A DNA stretch of 64,000 nt from Lachnoclostridium phytofermentans ISDg. Its GTDB lineage: Bacteria; Bacillota; Clostridia; Lachnospirales; Lachnospiraceae. The stretch is from NCBI RefSeq assembly GCF_000018685.1, contig NC_010001.1, positions 3,178,001-3,242,000 of the forward strand. Reading direction: 5' to 3'. Positions 1 to 9,346 of the stretch are shown piece after piece. Position numbers and translations under genes: made by a program. Below the pieces are notes generated by a model, which was given only the letters and a program-made list of their open reading frames with translations, searched no databases and was not told where the DNA came from. The stretch's first letter is position 1. Every line of letters starts with the position of its first letter.

Positions 1-60
1 AACTAAACCGGATAAGTCAATCAAATCTATATTATTCTTTAAGTTATCTAATTCGCTCAT
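1..60 (-). CDS. N-terminal 20 codons of an unidentified protein (cut by window edge)
   Basis: Reading leftwards from 60, ATG opens a frame that stays open for 20 codons to the window edge (begins MSELDNLKNN). It is preceded by GGAGG, 6 nt from the ATG, which supports a real start. The visible part is polar and probably helical; too little is present to name a family. The gene lies downstream of proA on the same strand, separated by about 325 bp with a hairpin, so it is probably a separate transcription unit. Confidence 0.6.
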   Translation of the reverse strand, partial: MSELDNLKNNIDLIDLSGLV

Positions 61-386
61 TGTTATCCTCCATAATTAACAGATCATATATTCATTATAA
101 AAATGTGCCAAGGATTCGATAGCACAAAATCTCTAATTTAAAATGAGAATCAAAAGTTTGCTATTTATTCTCGTTATGCTTTAATCTTATGTCCTATAGT
201 ATTTTACGAGAAATACTCCTAGTTTGCAAGTGGAAATACAAAACAACAAAACTGGATACCCCCTCCGGCAGCACTTAAGCTACTAGGAATATCCAGTTTC
301 TATTCACAATAGACATTTCAAGCAAGTCATTCAGCTGAAAGTGAATGAGTCAGCATATAGTCTCTTAATTCACAATATCCATTTTC
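61..386. other. Intergenic region downstream of proA
   Basis: This 326-bp gap holds the GGAGG ribosome-binding site of the gene starting at 60 and, nearer proA, a hairpin with 8-bp arms (ACTGGATA / TATCCAGT, about 257-298). On the minus strand the hairpin is followed by TTTTGTTGTTTTG and may be the proA terminator. I see no ORF or RNA gene in the rest. Confidence 0.5.
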
Positions 387-1634
387 TTAAGGTCTTATTT
401 GCCCATTACCAAATACAACGTATTTTGTAGAAGTTAATGCTTCTAATCCCATAGGTCCTCTGGCATGAAGTTTTTGTGTACTTATTCCAATTTCAGCACC
501 AAGTCCAAATACTTCTCCATCAGTAAATCTAGTCGAAGCGTTTACATATACTGCAGCTGCATCGATTTCCTCCAGAAATTTCATTGCATTTTGATAGTCA
601 GACGTAATTATACTCTCAGAATGACCAGTATTATAATGATTAATGTGCGCAATTGCTTCCTCTATTCCCTTAACAACCTTGACCGAAATCAAAAGATCTA
701 AATATTCTGTAGCAAAATCTTCTTCTGTTGCTTCCTCCATTTGAGGGCAGATTGCTCTAGCTTTTTCATCCGCACGAAATACAACCTGTTTCTCTGTAAG
801 CCTTTGATATACCTGTGGTAAAAACTCTCCTAACACATTCTCATGAATAACAAGAGACTCGCAAGCGTTACATACTCCCAAACGCTGTGTTTTTGCATTA
901 TCGATAATATCTAGTGCCATTTTAAAATCAGCAGATTCATCTACATAGATGTGACAATTTCCAGTTCCAGTCTCAATAACTGGAATCGTGCTATTTGCAA
1001 CAACAGACTTGATTAGTCCTGCTCCACCTCTAGGAATTAGTACATCTATGTACTCATTCAGTTTCATTAGCTTTGTCGCAGTTTCTCTACTGGTATCCTC
1101 TAGTAATTGTACTGCATTTTCATTAATACCAGTTTCTTTTAATGCTTCCCTTAAAACTTTTGCGATGGAAAGGTTAGAATGAATTGCATCACTACCACCT
1201 CTTAATACCACCGCATTTCCTGCTTTAAAGCAAAGTCCAAATGCATCTGAGGTTACATTTGGTCTGGATTCATAAATGATACCGATAACACCGATTGGTA
1301 CACGGCGCTTTAATATCTGAAGACCATTGGGACGGATTTCAGACGAAAGAACTTCACCAATTGGATCTTTTAAGGACACGATTTGACGTAATCCATCTGC
1401 CATCTGTTCCAAACGATTGGTAGTTAGACGTAAACGGTCAATTAGAGATTCCTTCATCTGATTCTTTTCCGCATTTTCAATATCAAGCTGGTTCGCAGAA
1501 AGAATTTCTTTCTGATGTATAATCAATGCTTTGGCACAAGCCAATAAGCCTTCATTTTTTTTAGTCTGTACAAGGTGACTTAGTTCACTAGCAGCTGCTT
1601 TTGCCTTAGAACCAATCACTAATAAATCTTCCAT
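387..1634 (-). CDS. proA: Gamma-glutamyl phosphate reductase (glutamate-5-semialdehyde dehydrogenase)
   Basis: ProA reduces gamma-glutamyl phosphate to glutamate-5-semialdehyde with NADPH, the second step of proline synthesis. The 415-aa length is normal for the family. The aldehyde dehydrogenase fold is visible: [10 protein letters not shown] near residues 121-130, a nucleotide-binding segment around 140-150, and the catalytic cysteine in RLGVCNACE (Cys255 by position). AAAGGAGG precedes the ATG closely. It is the last gene of a proB / DUF896 / cyclo-ligase / proA cluster, so both proline enzymes sit in one unit although separated by two unrelated small genes. Confidence 0.97.
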
Positions 1635-1739
1635 ACTGATACCTCCTTTTATTCTATTCGTAATTCGTTACTTGATAATCTCGTTAAAGATAATAATTAC
1701 TTAATTTTTAATTATCAACAAAGATCTGAATTATACTTC

Positions 1740-2312
1740 TCAATCAAATACAATTTGACGTTTCTCTGTAACAATTCTATGCATTGGTACATCAAACTGT
1801 TCTGTTTGTAACACTTTCTCTATTTGAAAATCATAAGCTATTGCTACTTTTTTCAGATTCGGATTCGGATGTTCTATGAAATATCTATCATAATAACCTC
1901 CACCATAGCCAATACGATTACCCATCAAATCAAAAGCTAACCCTGGAACTATCATGATTTGGTTTCGATCTTCTTTCATTTGTCCCATGTTCTTTGGTTC
2001 CGGTTCTAGAATTCCTAAAGTTCCTGGTAAGAGTTCCTCTAGGGTCTCTATTTGATAAAATTCCATGAATTTTTTATCTAAAACTTTTGGTACATACACA
2101 CGCTTACCAGATAGAAGTGCACCTGTAATCAGTCCATGGGTATCTACTTCCTTCCCAAAAGATACAAAAGTAAATAAGTCATCCGCCATCATAAAATCAG
2201 GAAGTCTTAATAATTGGTCTAAAATAGTCGATGATTTTACCTTCGACTCTTCCTCTGACATTTGATTCCTTTGGGTTCTATTTTTCTCTCTAAGCGTGTA
2301 TTTATCCATCAT
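1740..2312 (-). CDS. 5-formyltetrahydrofolate cyclo-ligase
   Basis: The product converts 5-formyl-THF to 5,10-methenyl-THF with ATP, rescuing an inactive folate. It has 190 residues, the usual size, with the hallmark GYGGGYYDRYF at about residues 135-145 and the preceding VPGLAFD strand. The start lies only 2 bp after the stop of the DUF896 gene, so the two are probably translationally coupled. Two adjacent ATG codons (MM) are possible starts; the ribosome-binding site AAGGAT is about 12 nt from the first. Confidence 0.93.
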   Translation of the reverse strand: MMDKYTLREKNRTQRNQMSEEESKVKSSTILDQLLRLPDFMMADDLFTFVSFGKEVDTHGLITGALLSGKRVYVPKVLDKKFMEFYQIETLEELLPGTLGILEPEPKNMGQMKEDRNQIMIVPGLAFDLMGNRIGYGGGYYDRYFIEHPNPNLKKVAIAYDFQIEKVLQTEQFDVPMHRIVTEKRQIVFD

Positions 2313-2314
2313 TT

Positions 2315-2524
2315 TTAATTCTTATCCTTCTTTGCTAAATCGGTTACTGAACCATCTGGATTTAATAATGAGATGTTATTGAGCGTTCCACGCATGTTTT
2401 GGCGAATCGCAGCAATATATTCTTGACGAAGTTTTTGTTGTTCCGCTTTTTCTTCTTCTGTCAATCCTTCCGCTTGGGATTTGTGATATAATTCATTAAT
2501 TCTATCTATTTTTAATTCATCCAT
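2315..2524 (-). CDS. DUF896 family small protein (YnzC-like)
   Basis: This 69-aa basic/acidic helical protein matches the DUF896 pattern: an N-terminal helical hairpin (INELYHKS ... LTEEEKAEQQKLRQEYI) followed by a short NMRGTLNNI segment. B. subtilis YnzC is the structural model of the family; its role is unknown. It is the second gene of the proB unit, with TAGGAG upstream of the ATG. Size and motif order make the family call fairly safe, but no function should be inferred. Confidence 0.85.
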   Translation of the reverse strand: MDELKIDRINELYHKSQAEGLTEEEKAEQQKLRQEYIAAIRQNMRGTLNNISLLNPDGSVTDLAKKDKN

Positions 2525-2544
2525 ATGAAAATTTACTCCTAATT

Positions 2545-2765
2545 CTATTACTAATATTCTAAGTTCATTACTTACTCCTATTGATTTTAAAGGTTATAAT
2601 TACTTACATGAAATCTTCTAAGTTTTTTAATTCACTAAAATTAATTTTTCTAAGTTTATTAATTACTAATGAATTCTTCTAAGTTTATTAATCTACTAAT
2701 ACGAATTCTTATAAGTTTCTTAATTCACTAATATGAATTCTTATAAACTTATTAACTTACTACTA
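2545..2765. repeat. AT-rich degenerate tandem repeat, about 30-bp unit
   Basis: The proB-DUF896 gap (2525-2848) contains at least five head-to-tail copies of a unit close to TTCTAAGTTTATTAATTCAC. Their TTCT starts are near 2616, 2648, 2677, 2706 and 2738 (period 29-32), with a weaker copy near 2557. No ORF crosses it. It sits inside an apparent operon, so it would be transcribed. Confidence 0.7.
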
Positions 2766-2848
2766 ATCCTTAATCCTTTAAAACAAGAAAAAGCATACTA
2801 TGAACTTTCATTGTCGTGTATAAAAACTCCTAACTAATCTATACCCTA

Positions 2849-3697
2849 TTATTCTTTAGGATATTGTTTGGTTGAGAGGTAATCTAACATATTAAAATCT
2901 TGATTTTTATGAGCCTTAAACAATGTTCCGACATTCTTTCCTTCTAAAAGATGAGGGATGACACTTAAATCCTCACCATTTGCTATTATCATATCTGCAC
3001 CAGCATCTGTCGCAATTCGAGCCGCTGATATTTTAGTACCCATACCGCCAGTACCAACATTAGAACCAGCACCCTTGCCCATCTTTAAGATATTATCATC
3101 AATCACCTCAACGGTATCAATAAAAGTCGCGTCTGGATTACTTCTAGGATCATCACTATAAAGTCCATCAATATCAGAAAGCAAAATCAATAGATCAGCA
3201 TCAACTAAAGCAGCAACGATGGCTGATAGCGTATCATTATCACCAAATTCCACTTCGTCTGTTGTAACTGTGTCGTTTTCATTTACAATCGGTACTATTC
3301 CAAGCTTAAGTAGCTCATGAAAAGTACGCTGTGCATTTTCTCGACTGATATCATTAATCATAGTGTACTTCGTCATCAATATTTGTGCTGTAATCTGATT
3401 ATATTCTGCAAATAACTTCTGGTATACCATCATAAGACGTGCCTGACCTACCGCTGCGCATGCTTGCTTCAGTGCTAATTCTTCGGGTTTTTTCATTAGG
3501 CCAAGGGATTTTCTACCAACTGCAATTGCTCCGGAGGAAACAAGAACAACTTCTTTCCCTTGGTTTGTAAGATCCGTTAGAATACGTACCAATTTCTCCA
3601 TCTTTGATAAATTTAGGTTACCAGTCTCCTGATGTGTTAAAGAGGAAGAACCTATTTTAATTACTATTCTCTGCTTGTGCGTTAGTATTTCTCTCAT
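2849..3697 (-). CDS. proB: Glutamate 5-kinase, short form without PUA domain
   Basis: ProB phosphorylates glutamate to gamma-glutamyl phosphate, the committed and proline-inhibited step of proline synthesis. The amino-acid-kinase fold is clear: VIKIGSSSLT at residues 11-20, VSSGAIAVGRKSLG near 53-66, and VNENDTVTTDEVEFGDND around 138-155. At 282 aa it lacks the C-terminal PUA domain of the 367-aa E. coli enzyme, as several Firmicute versions do. It is the first gene of the proline cluster. A leader of about 150 bp precedes it, in which I found no T-box signature. Confidence 0.96.
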   Translation of the reverse strand: MREILTHKQRIVIKIGSSSLTHQETGNLNLSKMEKLVRILTDLTNQGKEVVLVSSGAIAVGRKSLGLMKKPEELALKQACAAVGQARLMMVYQKLFAEYNQITAQILMTKYTMINDISRENAQRTFHELLKLGIVPIVNENDTVTTDEVEFGDNDTLSAIVAALVDADLLILLSDIDGLYSDDPRSNPDATFIDTVEVIDDNILKMGKGAGSNVGTGGMGTKISAARIATDAGADMIIANGEDLSVIPHLLEGKNVGTLFKAHKNQDFNMLDYLSTKQYPKE

Positions 3698-3851
3698 GTT
3701 AAACTAATCCCCTTTCTGACAGGGAGCCATACTCGGTCCCAATACAAGCGCGAACCATTAATTCACACTGATTCGTTTCTACATCTGCTAGCAAATGCAG
3801 TAAAATATAACTATAAAATAAAAATCGCCTTTTTATTTTAACAAATATCTG

Positions 3852-5498
3852 CTATGGACGATACTTCACAGCCAAAGCTTCATATACTTTCATTCCATCT
3901 ACAGCCGCTGAAACAATCCCGCCAGCATATCCAGCACCCTCACCACAAGGATAGATTCCCTTTCGGTTACTTTCCAAAGCCTCATCTCTCAGGATTCGAA
4001 GTGGAGAAGAGGTTCTCATCTCCACTCCAGAAAGTATAGCATCCTCATCTGCAAAACCGGTAATATTCTTGTCAAATGCTTGAACTCCTTCAATGATTGA
4101 TTCTACCATGTAATCTGGTAAACAATCTCTTAAATTAGCTAAACTATAATTTCCACGAATATTCGGTTTAATATGACCTATTTTAACACTCTCCCTGCTT
4201 CTTAACAAGTCTCCATATCGTTGAACCGGAACATTCCCCCGTCCAGTTTGATATGCTAACCCTTCATAGTACCTTTGAAATTCCATTCCAGCAAGTGGTG
4301 TATCAACAGCTCCCGGTATCTTTTTAAAATCTTCTGGTCCAACTGTTACAATGATAGCAGAGTTTGCATTTTCCCCTGCTCGGTCATGATAGCTCATTCC
4401 GTTAACTACCAATCTTCCTTCTTCAGAAGAAGCATTCACTACATAACCACCAGGACACATACAAAAGGAATATACCGCTCTTCCATTGTTACACTGATGT
4501 GTTACCTTATAATCAGCTGCAGATAGGTGTACGTACTCAGCACCATATTGGTTTTTACTGATTAACTCCTGTTTATGTTCCATTCTGACACCGACAGCAA
4601 ATGCTTTCTGCTCCATCGTAAGTCCACGGCGGTATAACATCTCAAATGTATCTCTCGCACTGTGTCCAAGCGCTAGTATTAAAGCAGAACACGGGATTTT
4701 TTCTATGGAAGAATCTGAACTTGTCACACCATTATCGAACTTGCTTCGATTTCGTTTTGTTATCTCTATTCCGGTAACAACTCCATCTTCAATCAATACA
4801 TCCGTAAGTTTCGTATCAAAATAAATTGTACCTCCACAAGCTTTGACATCTTCACGGATATTTTTTACCACCATACTTAACACATCGGTACCAATGTGTG
4901 GTTTATTCTTATATAAAATTTCTTCCGGTGCGCCATGCTCCACAAGTACTTTCAGAACCTGTCTAATACGTCCTGTCGTATCCTTTACCATGGTATTTAA
5001 CTTACCATCTGAAAATGTACCTGCTCCACCCTCTCCAAATTGAACATTAGATTCGGTATCTAAACAATTGTCAAGCCAGAACTGATCCACTGTTTTTATT
5101 CTCTCTTCTACCGCCTGACCACGTTCTATTAGAATCGGCCGATATCCATTCTTTGCAAGGAAATAGGTACAAAATAGTCCTGCTGGTCCACTTCCGACAA
5201 CAATCGGTCGTTCCTTTAAGGAATCGTTTCCCTGAATAGTAAACGAATATTCTGACTCAGTAACCAAAGTTACATTCGCATCTTTTACTCGCTTTACGAT
5301 TTTATCTTCGTCTTTCACTGAAACGTCAATCGCATATATGTATTTGATTTCCGTTTTCTTTCTAGCATCGATTGATTGCTTTCTAATGGTGATGGAACGA
5401 ATTATTTCGGGAGTTACTTTAAGTTTTTTATAAACTGCCTCCCGTAGTTCTTGCTCTGTATGCTGTATGGAGAGTTTTAATTGGTTAATTCGTATCAT
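3852..5498 (-). CDS. FAD-dependent oxidoreductase, uncharacterised NAD(FAD)-utilising dehydrogenase family
   Basis: This 548-aa protein has an N-terminal alpha/beta domain of about 90 residues, then a Rossmann dinucleotide motif (VGSGPAGLFCTYFL, about 101-114) and the family-typical GEGGAGTFSDGKL stretch near 155-167. A C-terminal FAD-contact segment (CGEGAGYAGGIVSAAVDG) follows near the end. Such proteins are widespread in Firmicutes and lack an established reaction. The next gene downstream in transcription is another minus-strand gene (proB) after 154 bp; upstream, a second flavoprotein ends 18 bp away, so the two flavoproteins are probably cotranscribed. Confidence 0.85.
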   Translation of the reverse strand: MIRINQLKLSIQHTEQELREAVYKKLKVTPEIIRSITIRKQSIDARKKTEIKYIYAIDVSVKDEDKIVKRVKDANVTLVTESEYSFTIQGNDSLKERPIVVGSGPAGLFCTYFLAKNGYRPILIERGQAVEERIKTVDQFWLDNCLDTESNVQFGEGGAGTFSDGKLNTMVKDTTGRIRQVLKVLVEHGAPEEILYKNKPHIGTDVLSMVVKNIREDVKACGGTIYFDTKLTDVLIEDGVVTGIEITKRNRSKFDNGVTSSDSSIEKIPCSALILALGHSARDTFEMLYRRGLTMEQKAFAVGVRMEHKQELISKNQYGAEYVHLSAADYKVTHQCNNGRAVYSFCMCPGGYVVNASSEEGRLVVNGMSYHDRAGENANSAIIVTVGPEDFKKIPGAVDTPLAGMEFQRYYEGLAYQTGRGNVPVQRYGDLLRSRESVKIGHIKPNIRGNYSLANLRDCLPDYMVESIIEGVQAFDKNITGFADEDAILSGVEMRTSSPLRILRDEALESNRKGIYPCGEGAGYAGGIVSAAVDGMKVYEALAVKYRP

Positions 5499-5516
5499 AT
5501 GCTTCCTCCATGTTTG

Positions 5517-6740
5517 TTATTTTACTATATGTTGTCCTGCAACCGCTCCTGTAGACCATGCCCACTGTAAGTTATACCCACCGCAGGTACCATCAATATC
5601 AAGAATTTCACCTGTTAAATAAAGTCCTTTCACAAGATTTGATTCCATAGTTTCTGGGTTCACTTCCTCAGTACTTACTCCACCTGCACTAATCTGAGCA
5701 TTTTCAAATCCGTTACTTCCTGTAACCGAAATTGGAAATTTCTTTAATAGACTAATGATATTAAGGTTCTCCTGTTTTGACAGCTTCTTTGCACTAACAT
5801 CTGGATTGATTTTTGCCACTGCTAATAAAGTATTACTTAACTTATTATTTAAAAGCCCAGTGAATAATTCAACTACAGTCTTATATCCTCCGTACTTGAT
5901 TCTTTCTTGCCATAAGTTTTGCAATTCATTTTCAGACATATGAGGGAAAAAGTCAAGCAATAATTGTGTGTCTTTCCTTTGCATCACTGAAGCTACTGCA
6001 TATCTACTCATTTGAAACACTGGGATACCAGAGATTCCATAGTCCGTAAATAAAAATTCGCCAATTTCCTCTGTCACCTTTTTGGATCCTGAAAAAAGCT
6101 CTCCTTTTGCATCTATTCTGACACCAGAGATCTGCTTGAAGAACTTACCTTCCGCTTTTAGTTGAACCAAAGCTGGAAACGGCTCAATTATTGTATGTCC
6201 AAGTTTTCTTAGTATCTTAAGGCCGCTTCCATCCGAGCCCTGTTTTGGTGCAGCCAAACCGCCGGTCGCAATAATTACTTTATTACAACGATATTCCTTT
6301 TTCTCCTCTGTACGAAGTAAAAATCCTTGGTCTTCTCTTTCTATGTTTAAAACATGTTCTTTTAAAAATACATCCACTTTCAAGTTTTTTAGCTCCATGG
6401 CTAAAACGTCAGCTACCGCCGCAGCTTGCTCAGAATTTGGATATACATACCCGTTTCTTAACTTGGGATAAATACCCAAAGACTGAAAAAAAGCAATGGT
6501 TTGCTCCACGTCAAACTGACGTAGCACTGCCATTGCAAATTCAGGATGAGTTCCACGGTAACAATCTGGTGTTTGTACCTGATTTGTGTAATTACATTTT
6601 CCATTTCCAGTAGCAAGAATCTTCTTGCCTAATCGTTCCCTATGTTCTATGATAGCGATTCGTTGGCCTCTTCTCGCTGCAAAAATAGCAGCTACCATTC
6701 CAGAGGCCCCTCCACCGATTACAATACAATCGTATCTCAT
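5517..6740 (-). CDS. HI0933/BaiN-like flavoprotein (NAD(P)/FAD-dependent oxidoreductase)
   Basis: The frame is open further upstream, but GGAGG lies 5 nt before the ATG at 6740 (protein MRYDCIV...), so I place the start there, giving 407 aa. The N-terminal FAD motif GGGASGM is at residues 9-15, followed by GKKILATGNGKCNYTN, a signature of the HI0933/YhiN family. The C-terminal segment LYLTGEILDIDGTCGGYN binds FAD. BaiN in Clostridium scindens reduces bile-acid intermediates, but most relatives have no assigned substrate and nothing here supports bile acids. It is probably in one unit with the following flavoprotein gene. Confidence 0.9.
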   Translation of the reverse strand: MRYDCIVIGGGASGMVAAIFAARRGQRIAIIEHRERLGKKILATGNGKCNYTNQVQTPDCYRGTHPEFAMAVLRQFDVEQTIAFFQSLGIYPKLRNGYVYPNSEQAAAVADVLAMELKNLKVDVFLKEHVLNIEREDQGFLLRTEEKKEYRCNKVIIATGGLAAPKQGSDGSGLKILRKLGHTIIEPFPALVQLKAEGKFFKQISGVRIDAKGELFSGSKKVTEEIGEFLFTDYGISGIPVFQMSRYAVASVMQRKDTQLLLDFFPHMSENELQNLWQERIKYGGYKTVVELFTGLLNNKLSNTLLAVAKINPDVSAKKLSKQENLNIISLLKKFPISVTGSNGFENAQISAGGVSTEEVNPETMESNLVKGLYLTGEILDIDGTCGGYNLQWAWSTGAVAGQHIVK

Positions 6741-6796
6741 CCTTACCTCCATATCTTGAATGACTTTCCAATAGAGAGTATAATTCATATCTTATA

Positions 6797-7477
6797 CTAA
6801 CTTGAATAACTTTCTAGTAGAGAGTATAATTCATCTCTTGTCCTAACTTCAATTCCTTTCATTAATTCATTGCGGTCATTTTCTGGTAGGTTTACTGCAT
6901 CGATTTCTGTCTGTTCATAAACAGTCTTACGATCACTATAATAGACAATAACTTTACCGTCTCTTACTGCAACATAATATTGGAATTTATGCATATCTGC
7001 ATTATAACTCTTACGAATCACAAATTCTTTTGGTGAGAAAGTAAGGAGTTCATAGCCATATAATCCATCCATTTCTTCGGATATCGGTATCTCCTTCATA
7101 TAATCACTTAATTTTAAGATAATCTCTCTTCTCGTCAAACCAATTAAATCTGCTGTTGGTGCTAGTTCTTCTCTCACTAGGGAATTGTCTTTTAATTGAT
7201 AAGTCTCTAGTATATACTTCGTACTTGGTAATATAATATCTTGTTCATTACTTGTTGTAGAAACATCTGGTTCCGGTGTCACCTGTACCTGTTTCTGATT
7301 GTATAATAGTAATTCTTGTTTCTTATATTCTTCTAGCGATTGCAGTAATTGATGATCCCTCTCCACTGCTTTTTCGTTAAAATGACTCAATGCCCGCCTA
7401 AAACTAATATAATAGCACGTTGTAAAAAACGCACATAATCCCACAAAACATAAGAAATAACCAACCAATCGCTTCAT
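6797..7477 (-). CDS. Membrane-anchored BofC-like protein
   Basis: The 226-aa product has one N-terminal membrane segment (residues about 4-25), a helical/coiled region to about 65, a Thr/Pro linker, and a C-terminal globular part. The C-terminal portion (EFVIRKSY ... YYVAVRDGKVIVYYSDRKTVYEQT ... LPENDRNELMKGIEV ... ELYSLLESY) resembles the repeated domain of BofC, the sporulation forespore regulator that controls SpoIVB. That is a pattern-based inference. It sits between a flavoprotein and a SpoVB-like flippase, which is compatible with a cell-envelope or sporulation role. Confidence 0.6.
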   Translation of the reverse strand: MKRLVGYFLCFVGLCAFFTTCYYISFRRALSHFNEKAVERDHQLLQSLEEYKKQELLLYNQKQVQVTPEPDVSTTSNEQDIILPSTKYILETYQLKDNSLVREELAPTADLIGLTRREIILKLSDYMKEIPISEEMDGLYGYELLTFSPKEFVIRKSYNADMHKFQYYVAVRDGKVIVYYSDRKTVYEQTEIDAVNLPENDRNELMKGIEVRTRDELYSLLESYSS

Positions 7478-7538
7478 AGACTGTTCACACTCCTTTGTCT
7501 ATGAAGTATTGACTAATTTTCTCCAAATATACTGGTTT

Positions 7539-9173
7539 TTACAACAGATGCAGTTTTTTACATAACTTAAGAATACTTCTACCCGCTGGCATCTCTAATA
7601 ATTCCTCTTCGTCCATAGTTCGAAGTAAAATAATACTAATACCATACACAATTACAGCAACAATTATGGAGAACAATACGCTAATTGTATTGGAATTTAT
7701 GATGCGATGCATGAATTCGTAGGCAAAGTAAGTGACAATACCCATCGTAACGGAAGCTGCAAACGGTAATCCAAACGTTTTCATAACTTCTTGCTTATAA
7801 TTTAATGCCTTCGCCACTTTAATCCAATTTAATATACAGACTACTAAAGCAAAGGACATATTACCAATAACTAATCCATAGGCATCTAACTTCCCTACAA
7901 TTATTAATAAATAAACAATTGGTATATGAATAACTAGAGAAATAGCTGCATGCTTCACTGGTACCATCATACGATCAATTCCTTGAAGTACACCATTGGT
8001 AATTGTGGAAAGTGCAAAAAGTACAACTGCCATCGAACCTAAACGAATTAATTGCGCACTAAGCTCCACATCTCCTTTATAACCAAACAATAATAATACA
8101 ATTGGTTTAGCTAATACCGTTAATCCAATTGCTGATGGAAAAGCTATTAGCATATTCATTTTCACTGACATCGCTATCTTTTTATGCAGCTCCGTTTTAT
8201 CTTCCTTTTGATGTGCCATCGCAATCGTTGGAACAATTGCTGTACCAAGTGCGGCTGATATCGCTATTGGAACCGTCGTAAGCATTTTGTATTTTGTAGA
8301 ATAGATACCAAAGATGGCAGCGCTTTGTTCTTTTAAGAAACCACGTTGTTCTGCTAACCAAGACCATAACTTTGCATCAATAATACCACTTAGATTAAAT
8401 ACGGTTTGACTTATGATAACAGGTAGCGCGGTATAAACAATCGCAGTAAGGGCTTCTTTATAACTTTCTTGATGTTCCGCTTGATCTTTTCTGCATTTTT
8501 TCTTTAAAACCGGATGGTACGCGTAATAGATAATCGCTAAAAATAGTAAACCAAATATCGCTCCCGCTAATGTTCCTGCTGTACTACCAGCGGCACCATA
8601 AGCATCAATCTGAACAGAAGCATTGTGCTCCTTCATTAAATAATAAGCCGCTATAATACTTACTATCGCATTGACAATCTGTTCTAATAATTGAGAAATT
8701 GCAGTAGGTACCATGGTACGTTTTCCCTGAAACAATCCACGAAGTACACCCATAATAGAGAATATAAAAATTGTAGGTGCAAGGACACGTAGTGGAATTG
8801 CAATATCCGCAGCATTTTCTCCGCCAATTAAACCAGCCCAAAAGGTTGCTCCAAAAAATAAAGTTGCACTCGCAATTAATCCAGCAAAGGCAGATAACGC
8901 CATCGCAGATAAGAAAATACGATAAGAATTTTTATATTCTTTTCTCTGATCTCTGATAGACACTAGCTTAGATACTGCTAATGGAATACTGTAAGAGGAA
9001 AGCAATAGAGCTAAATTGTATATCTCAAAGGACATCGAATAGTATCCCATTCCGGTGTCTCCAACGATACGGTTTAGAGGTATCCGGTATAACATACCAA
9101 TCAATCTGGCTAATATGGAGGATACCGCCAGAATGGAACCTTGTACTAAATATTTATTTTGTTTATTACTCAT
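7539..9173 (-). CDS. MOP-superfamily polysaccharide/lipid flippase (SpoVB/MurJ-like)
   Basis: The protein is 544 aa with about 14 hydrophobic segments and no signal peptide. The N-terminus (LVQGSILAVSSILARLIGML YRIPL) is typical of the polysaccharide biosynthesis/SpoVB group, and the RGLFQGKRTMVPTAISQLLEQ loop near residue 145-165 is conserved in it. It would flip lipid-linked cell-wall or spore-cortex precursors. It is a standalone minus-strand gene with about 170 bp to the upstream lipoprotein gene. Whether it is functionally SpoVB or a vegetative MurJ-type flippase cannot be decided from sequence alone. Confidence 0.85.
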   Translation of the reverse strand: MSNKQNKYLVQGSILAVSSILARLIGMLYRIPLNRIVGDTGMGYYSMSFEIYNLALLLSSYSIPLAVSKLVSIRDQRKEYKNSYRIFLSAMALSAFAGLIASATLFFGATFWAGLIGGENAADIAIPLRVLAPTIFIFSIMGVLRGLFQGKRTMVPTAISQLLEQIVNAIVSIIAAYYLMKEHNASVQIDAYGAAGSTAGTLAGAIFGLLFLAIIYYAYHPVLKKKCRKDQAEHQESYKEALTAIVYTALPVIISQTVFNLSGIIDAKLWSWLAEQRGFLKEQSAAIFGIYSTKYKMLTTVPIAISAALGTAIVPTIAMAHQKEDKTELHKKIAMSVKMNMLIAFPSAIGLTVLAKPIVLLLFGYKGDVELSAQLIRLGSMAVVLFALSTITNGVLQGIDRMMVPVKHAAISLVIHIPIVYLLIIVGKLDAYGLVIGNMSFALVVCILNWIKVAKALNYKQEVMKTFGLPFAASVTMGIVTYFAYEFMHRIINSNTISVLFSIIVAVIVYGISIILLRTMDEEELLEMPAGRSILKLCKKLHLL

Positions 9174-9346
9174 GAAACTATCCTCCCATGATTTTCTCTA
9201 AATTTTTTCGTGAATTATATGTTTTGAAACAGTAAATGAAATCTATTCGATTTTATTGTTTCCAAAGAATTTACCTGTGGTGTAAGAATTTATTGTAAGC
9301 TGTTATTTCACGATTAACAATATAATCTCCTAAGTACTTACATATC

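Noticed and set aside
3698..3851. Possible proline T-box before proB
   Set aside because: The leader is about 150 nt, but the T-box consensus is missing and no terminator/antiterminator pair is seen.
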